From: Flavobacteriales bacterium
Lineage (GTDB): Bacteria; Bacteroidota; Bacteroidia; JACJYZ01
Length of the DNA stretch: 64,000 nt
NCBI GenBank assembly: GCA_020635855.1
Contig: JACJYZ010000003.1
Coordinates: forward strand, 806,001 to 870,000
Direction of reading: 5' to 3'
The first letter of the stretch is position 1. The number at the start of each line of letters is the position of its first letter. The position numbers were made by a program, and so were the translations under genes. The notes beneath the pieces are model-generated. The model was not told where the DNA came from and did not search any database. It worked only from the letters and a program-made list of their open reading frames with translations. Positions 36,701 to 45,900 of the stretch are shown here, piece by piece.

Positions 36701-37214
36701 CGCGCATACCGCGACCACCGCCACCCGCTGCGGCTTTCAGCATCACCGGGTACCCGATTCTTTTGGCTTCATCCAGGGCGACCTTCAGCGAGGTCAGGTC
36801 TTTCTGGCTGCTCTGGATGATGGGGATGTTGTTCTGTTCGGCGATCAGTTTGGCGCTGATCTTGTCTCCCAGTTTTTCCATCACTTCCGGGTCGGGACCG
36901 ATGAAGATGATGTTGTTTTCGCGGCACTTCCTGGCGAAAGTGGCGTTTTCGGAGAGAAACCCATAACCGGGGTGGATGGCATCCACCTTACACTTTTTCG
37001 CCACCCTGATGATCTCATCAATGTCCAGGTAGGGTTTCAGGGGCTCGTGATCGGGACCGATCTGGTAGGATTCATCCGCCTTGTACCGATGCTGGGAATA
37101 CCGGTCCTCGAACGTATAAATCGCAACGGTTTTCAAACCGATCTCCACACAGGCACGGAATACACGGATGGCAATTTCGCCACGGTTGGCAACGAGCACT
37201 TTTTTGATCTCCAT
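33762..37214 (-). CDS. pyc: Pyruvate carboxylase
   Basis: 1150 residues, the full single-chain length. It makes oxaloacetate from pyruvate and bicarbonate with ATP and biotin. The N-terminal biotin carboxylase (1-~450) shows KVLVANRGEIAIRVFRACVE and the ATP-grasp LKAAAGGGGRGMRV; the carboxyltransferase (~530-830) begins YTDTTFRDAHQSLLATRMRT; the C-terminal biotinyl domain carries FVIEAMKMETTV with Lys1116 as the biotinylation site. It is downstream of rplS but separated by a terminator, so it needs its own promoter in 37215-37286, where I see none with both boxes. Together with ppsA it feeds gluconeogenesis and anaplerosis. Confidence 0.95.
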   Translation of the reverse strand: MEIKKVLVANRGEIAIRVFRACVEIGLKTVAIYTFEDRYSQHRYKADESYQIGPDHEPLKPYLDIDEIIRVAKKCKVDAIHPGYGFLSENATFARKCRENNIIFIGPDPEVMEKLGDKISAKLIAEQNNIPIIQSSQKDLTSLKVALDEAKRIGYPVMLKAAAGGGGRGMRVIRVKEDLEKGFEEARREARNAFGDDTVFIEKFVDQPKHIEIQIAADRHGNLVHLFERDCSVQRRYQKVIEVAPSFGIPQDVKEKLYQYATGITRAVGYNNVGTVEFLVDKDYNIFFIEVNPRIQVEHTVTEMVTGIDLIKTQIFVAGGYKLSDKQIKIPSQESIKVSGYAIQCRITTEDPANDFKPDYGTIVTYRSAAGFGIRLDVGSVYQGAKVSPFFDSMLVKVSALSRTLDGACRKMDRALKEFRIRGVKTNMQFLENILQHPVFKEGKATVNFIADHRELFRLNMRQDRATKAINYLAEVVVNGNPDVKFVDKTKKFEKPVVPDFDPYAPYPKGTKDILTKLGPDKFSEWLAKEKKIHYTDTTFRDAHQSLLATRMRTYDMIKVAESYAKHHPQTFSMEVWGGATFDVCLRFLNENPWRRLAEIREAVPNILLQMLIRGSNGVGYTAYPDNLIEAFVEKSWETGIDVFRIFDSLNWMKNIEPCIKYVRKRTGGLAETAMCYTGDILDPKRSKYNLDYYLKLAKQMEDAGAHIIAIKDMAGLLKPYAATELIKGLKATVKLPIHLHTHDTSSIQPATYLKAVEAGVDVVDVALGGMSGLTSQPNFNSMVEILRDHKRHHEFDMDSLNAFSSYWETVREYYYPFESGLKAGTAAVFKHEIPGGQYSNLKPQARALGLADKFDQITKVYEEVNHLFGDIVKVTPSSKVVGDMALFMVSNELTAEEVLEKGDTINFPESVVNFFKGDLGQPVGGFPKKLQKIILKEKKPYTDRPNAHMKPIDLEAEFDAFLKRFQPKFDRELAFTDFLSFMLYPKVYEQTYNMHLQFGDMAKIPTKNFFFGMDLNEECVIKIAEGKEIIIRLLSVGPANAEGKRTVFFKVNGQTRNMDVLDRSLKIEKAENPKIDGDNAKQVGAPLQGLLSKIFVKKGQPVKKNEPLFVIEAMKMETTVTAHAVGEIKSLHLKEGTLVNTDDLVVTLS

Positions 37215-37286
37215 TAGGGGGCTTTGTTAGGGAGTGTTAGAGTTAAAGGGTTCTGTTTTTCAGTGAGTTATTAAAATTGGGAGAAC

Positions 37287-37318
37287 AAAAAAACCCCGGA
37301 GGTTTACGTCCGGGGTTT
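37287..37318 (-). terminator. Terminator of rplS (minus strand)
   Basis: AAACCCCGGA pairs with TCCGGGGTTT across an 8-nt loop; the minus strand continues into a T7 tract. Confidence 0.9.
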
Positions 37319-37339
37319 GATGGTATTTCACGGGGAATG

Positions 37340-37687
37340 TTATTTTCTCTTTTCCTGGATCCGTGCCTTCTTTCCCGTCAGTTCGCGGAGATAATACAGG
37401 CGTTTCCTGCGTACCTTACCATGCTTCGTTACTTCCACCTTATCAATAAAAGGAGAAGCAATCGGGAAGATACGTTCAACACCCACGCCGCTTGACATTT
37501 TGCGAACGGTGAATGAGGCAAGCGGACCATGTCCTTTGCGTTGCATAACCACGCCCTGATACTGCTGGACGCGTTCTTTTCCGCCTTCGCGGATTTTATA
37601 ATGCACGATCAATGTGTCGCCTGCCTGAAATTCCGGCAGTTCGGCTTTCGTATTGATCTGGTTTTCGATTTTATTCAACAGGTTCAT
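37340..37687 (-). CDS. rplS: 50S ribosomal protein L19
   Basis: 115 residues from ATG 37687; earlier in-frame codons lie upstream of the promoter start. Located at the 30S-50S interface. Diagnostic stretches: FQAGDTLIVHYKIREGGKER, QYQGVVMQRKGHG and GVGVERIFPIASPFIDKVEV. It is monocistronic, with its own promoter (37712-37741) and terminator. Confidence 0.97.
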   Translation of the reverse strand: MNLLNKIENQINTKAELPEFQAGDTLIVHYKIREGGKERVQQYQGVVMQRKGHGPLASFTVRKMSSGVGVERIFPIASPFIDKVEVTKHGKVRRKRLYYLRELTGKKARIQEKRK

Positions 37688-37711
37688 GACAACATGATGT
37701 TTACGAGTGCG

Positions 37712-37741
37712 CAAAATTAACGCTTTTACTTGAATAAACAA
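37712..37741 (-). promoter_or_regulatory. rplS promoter (minus strand)
   Basis: The minus strand reads TTG (37741-37739), a 19-nt spacer and TAATTTTG (37719-37712), a full match to the Bacteroidota -33/-7 consensus. The predicted leader is ~18 nt. Confidence 0.75.
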
Positions 37742-37830
37742 GCACTATTTGAAGTCGATACGAATTTTTGTTTCTCAGCTGCGAGGGTTGATAGTGCGCC
37801 ATTGATAAAATGCCCCGGCAAAACGGATAA

Positions 37831-38712
37831 CTACGGTACAATCAGCTTGCTGTAGCTGGCGCCGTATCCGCCCCAGATACCCAGTCCGCCTTCCACATTG
37901 CTCATGATGCGTGTGGGCATGCCGAACGGATTGCCTTGGTTGTTCTGGTCGCTTTCCAGCGTTGTCCAGAAATCATAATGGGGCCGGTCGATGCTGCACC
38001 ACTTCACCTCGATGGTGTCGCCGTGCCAGAAGTAGCTGTAGGTATCATTGTTAATGGTGTCGTTGCGGTCCTGGCCACGGGGCAGGGCGAACTCCACCGC
38101 CTGTCCTTCCAGGAAGCTGTCGTTGAACACCGATGCAAAGTAGCCCGGGTAAAACGGCTCGCTGTTGCGTTTGGTGAAGTACCGTGCGTAGTTGGCTTCA
38201 CCGGGTACATCCTTGAAACGTACCTGCAGCACCACCAGGCTGTCGTTGTCCTTGTCGGGATGTGGCAGCCACCAGATCGAATCCAGCGGAACCGGGGTAG
38301 GGATGGTGGTGGAAGCCGTGAGCGTCTTTCCTTCGGCCTGAACGGTCAGGTCATACGTTTTGCCTACTTCACCTTTATATACGCCATAGAGGGATGGGGG
38401 TACGCTGTAGAAGCGGTAGTTGAAGTCGCCGATGGGAACTGAATATTCCTGTAGCTCGATGGTGGTGTCTCCATTGTCAAGCGTTACCTGGGCGCCCTGA
38501 ACAAAGCTCTTCTGAAGTTTGGATACGTCGATGGTGGCGAACACCGGCAGGCTTTTGGTCAGCGAAACCACAGGAACGGAATCCTGTTCGATGTAGCCGT
38601 AAATCACGATGTCTTCATCGCCCTGCGGCAAATCCAGTGAAATGGTCTCATCACATGCAGTCAGGAACAACATGAAGCCACCGAGAATGATATGTATAAG
38701 GTTTCTTCTCAT
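37831..38712 (-). CDS. DUF4249 lipoprotein, TonB receptor partner
   Basis: 293 residues from ATG 38712, which shares one base with the TonB receptor stop (TAATG). The signal MRRNLIHIILGGFMLFLTAC is a lipobox. DUF4249 features: DETISLDLPQGDEDIVIYGY and TKSLPVFATIDVS near the N-terminus, then EYSVPIGDFNYRFYSVPPSL. DUF4249 proteins are usually encoded after a TonB-dependent receptor; they likely sit on the outer membrane as a receptor lid or substrate-binding lipoprotein. The substrate is unknown. Confidence 0.9.
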   Translation of the reverse strand: MRRNLIHIILGGFMLFLTACDETISLDLPQGDEDIVIYGYIEQDSVPVVSLTKSLPVFATIDVSKLQKSFVQGAQVTLDNGDTTIELQEYSVPIGDFNYRFYSVPPSLYGVYKGEVGKTYDLTVQAEGKTLTASTTIPTPVPLDSIWWLPHPDKDNDSLVVLQVRFKDVPGEANYARYFTKRNSEPFYPGYFASVFNDSFLEGQAVEFALPRGQDRNDTINNDTYSYFWHGDTIEVKWCSIDRPHYDFWTTLESDQNNQGNPFGMPTRIMSNVEGGLGIWGGYGASYSKLIVP

Positions 38713-41096
38713 TAGAATTTGAAGTTCCATGATACGGATGGCAGGATAGGGAAGATGTATACTTTCTTGGCGGTTACTTTGAAATCGCCTTTTATTGGGT
38801 CGCCTTCATTGGCGATGTAATAGAAGAACGGATTCTTTCGGTTGTATACATTGTAAATGGAGAAGGCCCATTCGCTGCTGAATTTCTTTCCTTCCTTTTT
38901 CTTGCTGTGAAGGATGGCGCTAATGTCCATTCGGTGGTAAGGCTCCATGCGGAAGCCGTTTCTCGGTCCGTACTTCGTGGCCAGATCGGTTCCGACCAGG
39001 TAATACCTTTCGGGCATCGTGGTGGCCTGGCCGGTGCCATATACGAACACGCCTGAGAATGTCCATCGGTCATTCAGTTTGTAGGATCCCACCACGGACA
39101 GGTCATGGGTGCGATCGAACCGGGCGGGGAATTCATTTCCTTTATTGATGTGTTCAAAGGTGCGCGCGGTTTTGCTCAGGGTGTAACCGATCCATCCCTG
39201 TGCTTTTCCGGTGGCTTTTTTCAGGAACAGTTCCATTCCATAGGAGTAGCCATCGCCGTATGTGAACTCGTATTCAATGTCGCGGGTACTCACATCGCCG
39301 GTGTAGGATTCATTGAATTCGATCTGGTTGCGCAGGTTCTTGTAGTACAACTCCACGGAAGTCTCGAACATGTTGTCTTTGAAATTCCTGAAATATCCGC
39401 CTGAGTATTGTGTGCCTTTCTGCGGCTTCACCAGGATCGAGCTCGGCACCCATATATCCATAGGTAGGGTGGTGTAGGAGTTTGATACCAGGTGTACGAA
39501 CTGGTTATTATAAGTGAATCCTGCTTTCAGCGAGGAGGTGCTGTTCAGTGCATAGCGCAGGCTCAGCCTGGGTTCGAGCCCCCAGAAGTCCGCCACTTTC
39601 TCGCCGCCTCTGAACCGGGTGGAGTCGATGGGGGTGTAGTTGTTGTCGAACTCGTATAGAGTGAACGGTCCTTTCTGGATGAAGTACGCACCGCGCAGAC
39701 CGGCATTCACTTTCAGTTTGTCGGTCAGGCTGAAATCGTCCATCACGTACAGGGCGGTTTCATGCGAGTACTTTTTTACCACGTTTTCCGCATTGAATCC
39801 GCCATCGGTGTCTTCAATTTTGATGGTGCGCGGACTGAAGATATGGTAGGTGTAGTTGTAGCCGAACTTGATGTTATGGTTGATGTTGGGGTAGTAGAAG
39901 AAGTCGGTCTTCTGGTTCCAGTCTTTGATGCCGCTGGCAAAGGTAGTGGTGAAGTTATCGAACCCGGCATCGATCTTGAAATCGTAACTGTTGTAAATGC
40001 CCGACATGTTCATGAAGAGCTTGTCGTTGAAGAGGTGGTTCCAACGCAACGTGGTGGTGGCGTTACCCCAGTTGATGTTGGCTTTGAGGCGTCCGTCTTC
40101 CACGTTCACATCAAAGATATCCCGCCCGAAATAACCGCTCAGGTACACCCGGTCTTTCGGCGTGATCTTGTAATTGACTTTGGCATTCAGGTCGTAAAAG
40201 AAATAGGGTATGCCACCCAGTTCAGTATTCTTGAGGAAGGGTTTGGAAAGTACATCCACATATGTGCGACGTCCGCTGATGATGAAAGATGCGTCATTCT
40301 TTTTGATGGGACCCTCCAGTGTCATTCGGGAAGCGATCAGCCCGATTCCGCCTTCGCCGTGGTACGACTGGTTGTTACCGTCTTTCATGTTGATGTCAAG
40401 CACCGATGAAAGTCTGCCGCCGTAGTTGGCGGGCATGCCGCCTTTGATCAGCGTGGTGCTTTTGATGGCATCTGCGTTGAACACGGAGAAGAACCCGAGC
40501 AGGTGGCCTGCATTATACACGGTGGCCTCATCCAGCAGGATCAGGTTTTGGTCGGGGCCACCTCCGCGCACATAAAAACCGGTGCTGCCTTCGCCTGCTG
40601 ATTGCACGCCCGGCAGGAGCTGAATGGTTTTTAAAACGTCCACTTCCCCGAAAACAACCGGTAACGTTTTGATTTCATCGGTTTGTAGTTCCACCTTACC
40701 CATCTCGGTGCTTTCCACATTTTTATCCTTGCGTTCAGCGGTGACTACCACTTCGTCGGTGGTGATGGAAAAAGGTTTGAGTTTAATATTGATCTTAAGG
40801 TCCTTGTTCAGAACGATCTTCTGGGAAATCTGCTCATAACCCATATAGGATGCCACCAGGTTATAGGTGCCGCTTTCCAGCGTGAGGGAGTAGAAGCCGT
40901 AAGTATTGGTGGCGGTCCCCTTCATTACCTCCTGAATATATACGCTGGCGCCGGGAAGATCTTCTCCGGAAACTTCATCCGTTACGTGACCGCTTACGGT
41001 GAATTTGACCTGCTTGCCTTGCGCCCACGCACCAGTTATGCCTGTGAACAGGATGCCGGTAATGATCAGGGTCAGGATTTGAAGCTTTCTACACAT
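38712..41096 (-). CDS. TonB-dependent receptor with carboxypeptidase-like domain
   Basis: 794 residues. Signal peptide ~1-26 (ends AWAQ). Residues ~30-115 are a CarboxypepD_reg-like domain (FTVSGHVTDEVSGEDLPGAS, VYIQEVMKGTATNTYGFYSL), followed by the plug (~120-230, with GVQSAGEGSTGFYVRGGGPD) and a 22-strand barrel ending in an aromatic residue (SVSWNFKF). It imports an unknown ligand through the outer membrane using TonB energy. It begins the two-gene transcript with DUF4249. TACCTTTG ends 5 nt before the ATG, so the mRNA is probably leaderless. Confidence 0.92.
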   Translation of the reverse strand: MCRKLQILTLIITGILFTGITGAWAQGKQVKFTVSGHVTDEVSGEDLPGASVYIQEVMKGTATNTYGFYSLTLESGTYNLVASYMGYEQISQKIVLNKDLKINIKLKPFSITTDEVVVTAERKDKNVESTEMGKVELQTDEIKTLPVVFGEVDVLKTIQLLPGVQSAGEGSTGFYVRGGGPDQNLILLDEATVYNAGHLLGFFSVFNADAIKSTTLIKGGMPANYGGRLSSVLDINMKDGNNQSYHGEGGIGLIASRMTLEGPIKKNDASFIISGRRTYVDVLSKPFLKNTELGGIPYFFYDLNAKVNYKITPKDRVYLSGYFGRDIFDVNVEDGRLKANINWGNATTTLRWNHLFNDKLFMNMSGIYNSYDFKIDAGFDNFTTTFASGIKDWNQKTDFFYYPNINHNIKFGYNYTYHIFSPRTIKIEDTDGGFNAENVVKKYSHETALYVMDDFSLTDKLKVNAGLRGAYFIQKGPFTLYEFDNNYTPIDSTRFRGGEKVADFWGLEPRLSLRYALNSTSSLKAGFTYNNQFVHLVSNSYTTLPMDIWVPSSILVKPQKGTQYSGGYFRNFKDNMFETSVELYYKNLRNQIEFNESYTGDVSTRDIEYEFTYGDGYSYGMELFLKKATGKAQGWIGYTLSKTARTFEHINKGNEFPARFDRTHDLSVVGSYKLNDRWTFSGVFVYGTGQATTMPERYYLVGTDLATKYGPRNGFRMEPYHRMDISAILHSKKKEGKKFSSEWAFSIYNVYNRKNPFFYYIANEGDPIKGDFKVTAKKVYIFPILPSVSWNFKF

Positions 41097-41101
41097 GGCT
41101 G

Positions 41102-41109
41102 CAAAGGTA
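41102..41109 (-). promoter_or_regulatory. -7 box of the TonB receptor operon (minus strand)
   Basis: TACCTTTG, then CAGCC, then ATG at 41096. No -33 TTG with usual spacing. Confidence 0.5.
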
Positions 41110-41208
41110 ACATGTGGCGGCAGAATTTGTTCGGGATTAACAAAAATTAAGGATAAAAGAGGAAGGACGAATTACGAACGACGGATTACGAATGATGAAT
41201 GGGAAGAA

Positions 41209-41342
41209 CTTCCTCCGGTCGTGTCAGTGCGCTGCGCGATCAATAGCTCCCTCCGGTCGCGTAAATAAGCTACGCTGTCAATAACTCTCTGCGGTCGTGT
41301 CAATGAGTTTAGCTGTCAATAGCTCCCTCCGGTCGCGTCAAT
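41209..41342 (+). repeat. 38-bp tandem repeat, about 3.5 copies
   Basis: Units at 41209-41246, 41247-41284, 41285-41322 and a partial 41323-41342 begin with CTYCCTCCGGTCGYGTCAAT-like sequence (third unit TCTCTGCGG). They lie between the beta-CASP gene and the TonB receptor. The rest of the 291-bp region (41097-41208, 41343-41387) holds simple repetitive sequence and no gene. Confidence 0.8.
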
Positions 41343-41387
41343 GGTTCCGGTCTATATTGACTATTGACCAGTGACCATTCATCCTCA

Positions 41388-42788
41388 TCAAAACGAATAC
41401 GTCTGGTGAGGTTCGGGAATGTGCACGTGCGGAAAGCCGTGCTTCTTGAGCGTATTCTTCCAATGCTGCATGGCCTCCGGATTGCCGTGAACCAGGAACA
41501 GATCGTGAACACGTTGGGCATCCTGGCACGAAAGGTATCTCAGCATTTCTTCATAGTCGGCATGTGCGCTCAGGGAATCGATAATCCTGACTTCCGCGCG
41601 TACCTCGTATTCTTCTCCGAAAATGGTCACCTCCCGGTCGCCGGCCCTGAGTCGTCCCGCCAGAGACGTGGGCTCGGCATACCCTACAAGCAGGATGGTA
41701 TTGGCAGGGTCGCCGATGTTGTTTCGGATGTGGTGTTTCACCCGGCCGGCTTCGGCCATGCCTGATGCGGATATGATGACGCAGGGTTCCTTCAGGGCAT
41801 TAAGGGCCTTGGAGTCGTCGATATTACGGATGTATTTCACCTTGTCGTATCCGAACGGGTCGGGTCGGCTTTCCACAAAATCCTTCACGCGATCGTTGAG
41901 GCAGTCGAGATGTTTCCGCATGATCTGGGTGGCATCGAGCGAGAGCGGACTGTCAATGAACACCTTGATGTTGGGAAGCAGACCATGCAAATCAAGTTTG
42001 TTCAATGTATACACGATCTCCTGGGTGCGGCCCAGGCTGAACGCGGGTATGATGAGTTTGCCCTTTTTGGTACCACACGTTTCCAGTACCGCGTTCAGGA
42101 TGTCCTGGCCGGCATGTGCCAATTTTCCATGCAGGCGGTCGCCATAAGTGGATTCACAGATGATGATGTCGGCTTGCTCGAATGGACTGGGATCTTTCAA
42201 CAATGCCGTTTCATACCGTCCGATATCGCCGGTAAATGTGAGATGGGTGGTACGTCCGGTCTCGTGGAAGGTAATGGAAATGGCGGCACTGCCAAGGATG
42301 TGTCCGTTATCGGTCAGCGTAAAGGTTGTATGTCGGTCGATGGGGGTAGGGGTGTTGTACGGAACCGTCCTGAAATGGGGGAGGCACCGCTTCACATCAT
42401 CCGACGTATATAATATATCAATCTCCGCCTTGCCCTGCCGTTTCTTTCGTTTGTTAACGAACTTCACGTCGGCTTCCTGGATGAAAGCGCTGTCTTCCAG
42501 CATCACTTCACACAGGTCGTAAGTGGCGGGCGAGCAAAAGACCTGGCCCCTGAATCCATCCTTAACCAGCCGGGGAATCAGGCCGCTGTGATCAATGTGC
42601 GCGTGGGAAAGCAGCACCACGTCTATGGTTTCCGGGTTAAACCCCCATTCGCGGTTCAGCCGGTGGGTTTCGATGCCCATGCCCTGGTACATGCCGCAAT
42701 CCAGTAAAATGCGTTTGCCGTGCTCGGTCGTGATCAGGTGCTTGCTGCCTGTCACCGTTTGCGTGGCGCCGTGAAATGTGATCTCCAT
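41388..42788 (-). CDS. Beta-CASP metallo-beta-lactamase-fold nuclease
   Basis: 466 residues. The metal-binding HAHIDH is at 62-67 (LSHAHIDHSGLIPRLVKDG), further ligands are in LTFTGDIGRYETALL, the beta-CASP insert follows at ~200-370, and the C-terminal RNA specificity domain (RVHDLFLVHGNPEAMQHW) carries the last His. Family members are related to CPSF-73 and bacterial RNases and process RNA. The substrate is unknown. The gene stands alone and divergent from the SprB adhesin. Confidence 0.9.
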   Translation of the reverse strand: MEITFHGATQTVTGSKHLITTEHGKRILLDCGMYQGMGIETHRLNREWGFNPETIDVVLLSHAHIDHSGLIPRLVKDGFRGQVFCSPATYDLCEVMLEDSAFIQEADVKFVNKRKKRQGKAEIDILYTSDDVKRCLPHFRTVPYNTPTPIDRHTTFTLTDNGHILGSAAISITFHETGRTTHLTFTGDIGRYETALLKDPSPFEQADIIICESTYGDRLHGKLAHAGQDILNAVLETCGTKKGKLIIPAFSLGRTQEIVYTLNKLDLHGLLPNIKVFIDSPLSLDATQIMRKHLDCLNDRVKDFVESRPDPFGYDKVKYIRNIDDSKALNALKEPCVIISASGMAEAGRVKHHIRNNIGDPANTILLVGYAEPTSLAGRLRAGDREVTIFGEEYEVRAEVRIIDSLSAHADYEEMLRYLSCQDAQRVHDLFLVHGNPEAMQHWKNTLKKHGFPHVHIPEPHQTYSF

Positions 42789-42885
42789 GTGGTGACGAAG
42801 TTAATAAACAACCAAATAAAACGACTGTTAATCAGGCATAAAGACAGAAGGTGATGAAACCTTCGGAAACTTTAATCACTTTTTT

Positions 42886-42893
42886 TACCTTTG
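42886..42893 (+). promoter_or_regulatory. -7 box of the SprB adhesin gene
   Basis: TACCTTTG matches TAnnTTTG; no TTG at -33. The predicted 5' leader is ~90 nt. Confidence 0.5.
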
Positions 42894-42990
42894 CCGCTGG
42901 TTGACGCTTTCTAATAGATTTTTTTTTGGCAGTGATGCATGCAGTTGATCACTGTCTCAACGACTTTTTTTAAAACAAAAACCCTTCATT

Positions 42991-45900
42991 ATGAGGAAAC
43001 TATTCTCCTTGGGGATTGGACTGCTTCTTTTTGTGCCCTTTGCCAAAGCGCAGGTAAAGGCAGATTTCTCAGCCCAGCCCCTTAACACGTGCAACGGATT
43101 CGTGCAGTTTGCAGATTCCAGTACAGGTGGTGTTGTGCAATGGACATGGGATTTCGGCGACGGAAGTCCACTTTCCAATGACCAAAACCCAGCGCATAAC
43201 TATGCAGCCAACGGTAGCTATTCGGTGAGCCTGGTGGTGTTCGGTATCGGTGGTGAAGACACCCTGACCCGATCCAATTACATCACCGTTAACCGTCCGG
43301 CACCGCCGATGACTACAAACGATACGGCCATGTGCGGCGGTAATACCGGCGTCATGCTTACAGCTACCGGCCACAACGGCGGCAAGCTGGTATGGTTTGA
43401 TCAGTTGTATGGCGGCAACAACCTCGGAACCGGTGATACGCTGAAGACCTCCATCAGCAAAACCACTTCCTTCTTTGTTGAAGAAGTTGAAATGCAGGCC
43501 CCGCAGCATGTGGGTGCTCCCGCCGATACCATCGGTTCAGGAGGCAACCACACCGAACTGAACTTCGGTCTGTTGTTCGATGCCTACTCTGCATTCATGC
43601 TGAGATCGGTGACCGTATATGCCAATGGCGACGGCGACCGCATCATTCAATTGCGTGACGGCCCCGGCGGTACAGTGCTTGCTTCACGTAACGTGAGCCT
43701 GGTAGATGGTGAAAACCGCGTGCAGCTTGATATCATGGTGAAACCGGGTACGGACTACTTCCTTCAGGTAGGTGGTGTTCCCAACCTGTTCCGCAACAGC
43801 AGCGGTGCCAACTACCCCTATACCCTGAACAACGTTCTTTCCATCACCCGTTCCAATGCGGGTGGAGCTTCCAACTACAATTACTACTATTATTTCTATG
43901 ATTGGGAAGTGGAAGCCATCGGTTGCATCAGCGAACGCGGTGAGGCCATTGCCTACCTTGCAGGTCCTCCTGCACCCGATACGTTTGATGACACCGTTTG
44001 CGCCGGCGGCGGAATGGTTCATCTGAAGGCAAAAGCCAACAACGGCGGTGACCTCAACTGGTACGATGCGCCTACCGGTGGCAACCTGGTTGATACAGGC
44101 ATGACCCACACGGAGAACATCACCTCGGATGTCACCTATTATGTTTCTGAACTGATCCGCTCTGCAGCAGTGAAAGTCGGACCGGTGGACAATACCTTCG
44201 GAAACGGAAGCAACTACAATACAAACAGCAACCTGGGACTGATCTTCGACGTGATGGCGCCCATGACCATTCGCTCGGTAAAGGTGTATGCGAATGGTAC
44301 CGGAAACCGCACCATCAATGTATACGATGGTCCCGGTGGTACCCTGCTGAAAAGCAAAACCGTGATGGTGCAGAACGGCCAAAGCCGCATCCAACTCGAC
44401 TTCAAGTTGGATCCGGGTACAGACTATTACATCACCACCCTTTCTCCCCAGAACCTGTTCAGAAACAGTTCAAATCCATCTTATCCATACGAGATCCAGG
44501 ACCTGGTATCGATCAAAGGGTCGAATGCCAGCCAGCCGATGGATTACTACTATTTCTTCTATGATTGGGAAGTGGAACCCGCTGCATGCGAAAGCGAACG
44601 TGTACCCGTACATGGCATCGTGCGCAAAGGAAACCCGCTGACCCTGGCTTCCAACTTTGTTTCTCCCAAATGCTACGGCGGTAACGACGGTTCAATTGAT
44701 CTGACCGTTTCCGGCGGAAGCGCCCCATATGCATTCATCTGGAGCAACGGTCAAACCACCGAAGATGCCTCGGGCCTCACAGGTGGTAAATACACCGTTA
44801 CGGTAACAGATGCCAACGGCTGTTTTGATACCCTTTCAACAGTGGTGACCCAGCCTGCCGAAATCAAGATCTCCGCGATCGTGATTGATGCGACTTGTTC
44901 CAACAACGATGGACTGATTGATGTTTCGGTTTCCGGTGGCACACCCGCATACACCTATTTGTGGAGCAACGGTGCCACCACCCAGGATGCCGGTTCTCTC
45001 GGTGCAGGATCTTATTTCCTGACCGTTACCGATAGCCGCGGTTGTACCAATGTATACCAGGGTGTGGTCACCAACCAGAACGGTCCCAAACTTGCAAGCC
45101 AGGTGACGAAGCCTTCCTGCTTCGGCAACAATGACGGTAGCATCGACCTGATGGTAACCGGCGGAACACCCGGCTATACCTATACATGGAATACCGGTGC
45201 CACCACCCAGGACATCAGTGGCCTCGCTTCCGGCTCTTACACGGTAACCGTTACCGACTCGGCCAATTGTGTCGGTCTTGCCCTGATCAAGGTGGAAGAT
45301 CCGCAACCGTTGGATCTGAAGATCGACGCCATGGAAGCATCCTGCTCAGGTTCTTCCGACGGCCAGTTGATGGTTTCGGTAATTGGCGGAACCCCGGGAT
45401 ACAGTTATGAGTGGAGCAATGGTGATACCACTGCGACCACAGACGGATTGACACCCGGTTCTTACACAGTGACAGTCACCGATGCAAATGGTTGTTCTGA
45501 ATCAGCAGTTGGTGTGGTAAACACACCTGCTCCGATCCATACCACCATGTCTTCTACCGATGAGTCTTGCCAACCGGCACATGACGGTACGGCCAAGGTG
45601 GTTATTTCCGGTGGCATTCCTCCCTTCATGTTCCAGTGGGATGACGCAGGCAGCCAAACCACGCCTGAGGCAACCGGACTGGAAGCTGGCATGTACCATG
45701 TGGAAGTGACCGACAGCAACGGATGTAAAGTGGTTGATTCGGTTGAAGTGGCTCAGCCCGGCGTAACCCTGGCGACCAGCGGTACCAATACCACCTGTAA
45801 CGGTGGCATGGACGGCAGCATCGACCTGACGGTTGTGGGTGGAGCAGCACCTTACTCTTATGAATGGAGCAATGGTGATTCCATCCAGGATCCGACCGGA

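Noticed and set aside
35385..37217. 610-codon open frame antisense to pyc
   Set aside because: It is the shadow of a GC-biased coding gene; its product is low-complexity in Val/His/Gly/Asp and has no signal or domain. pyc on the other strand is unmistakable.
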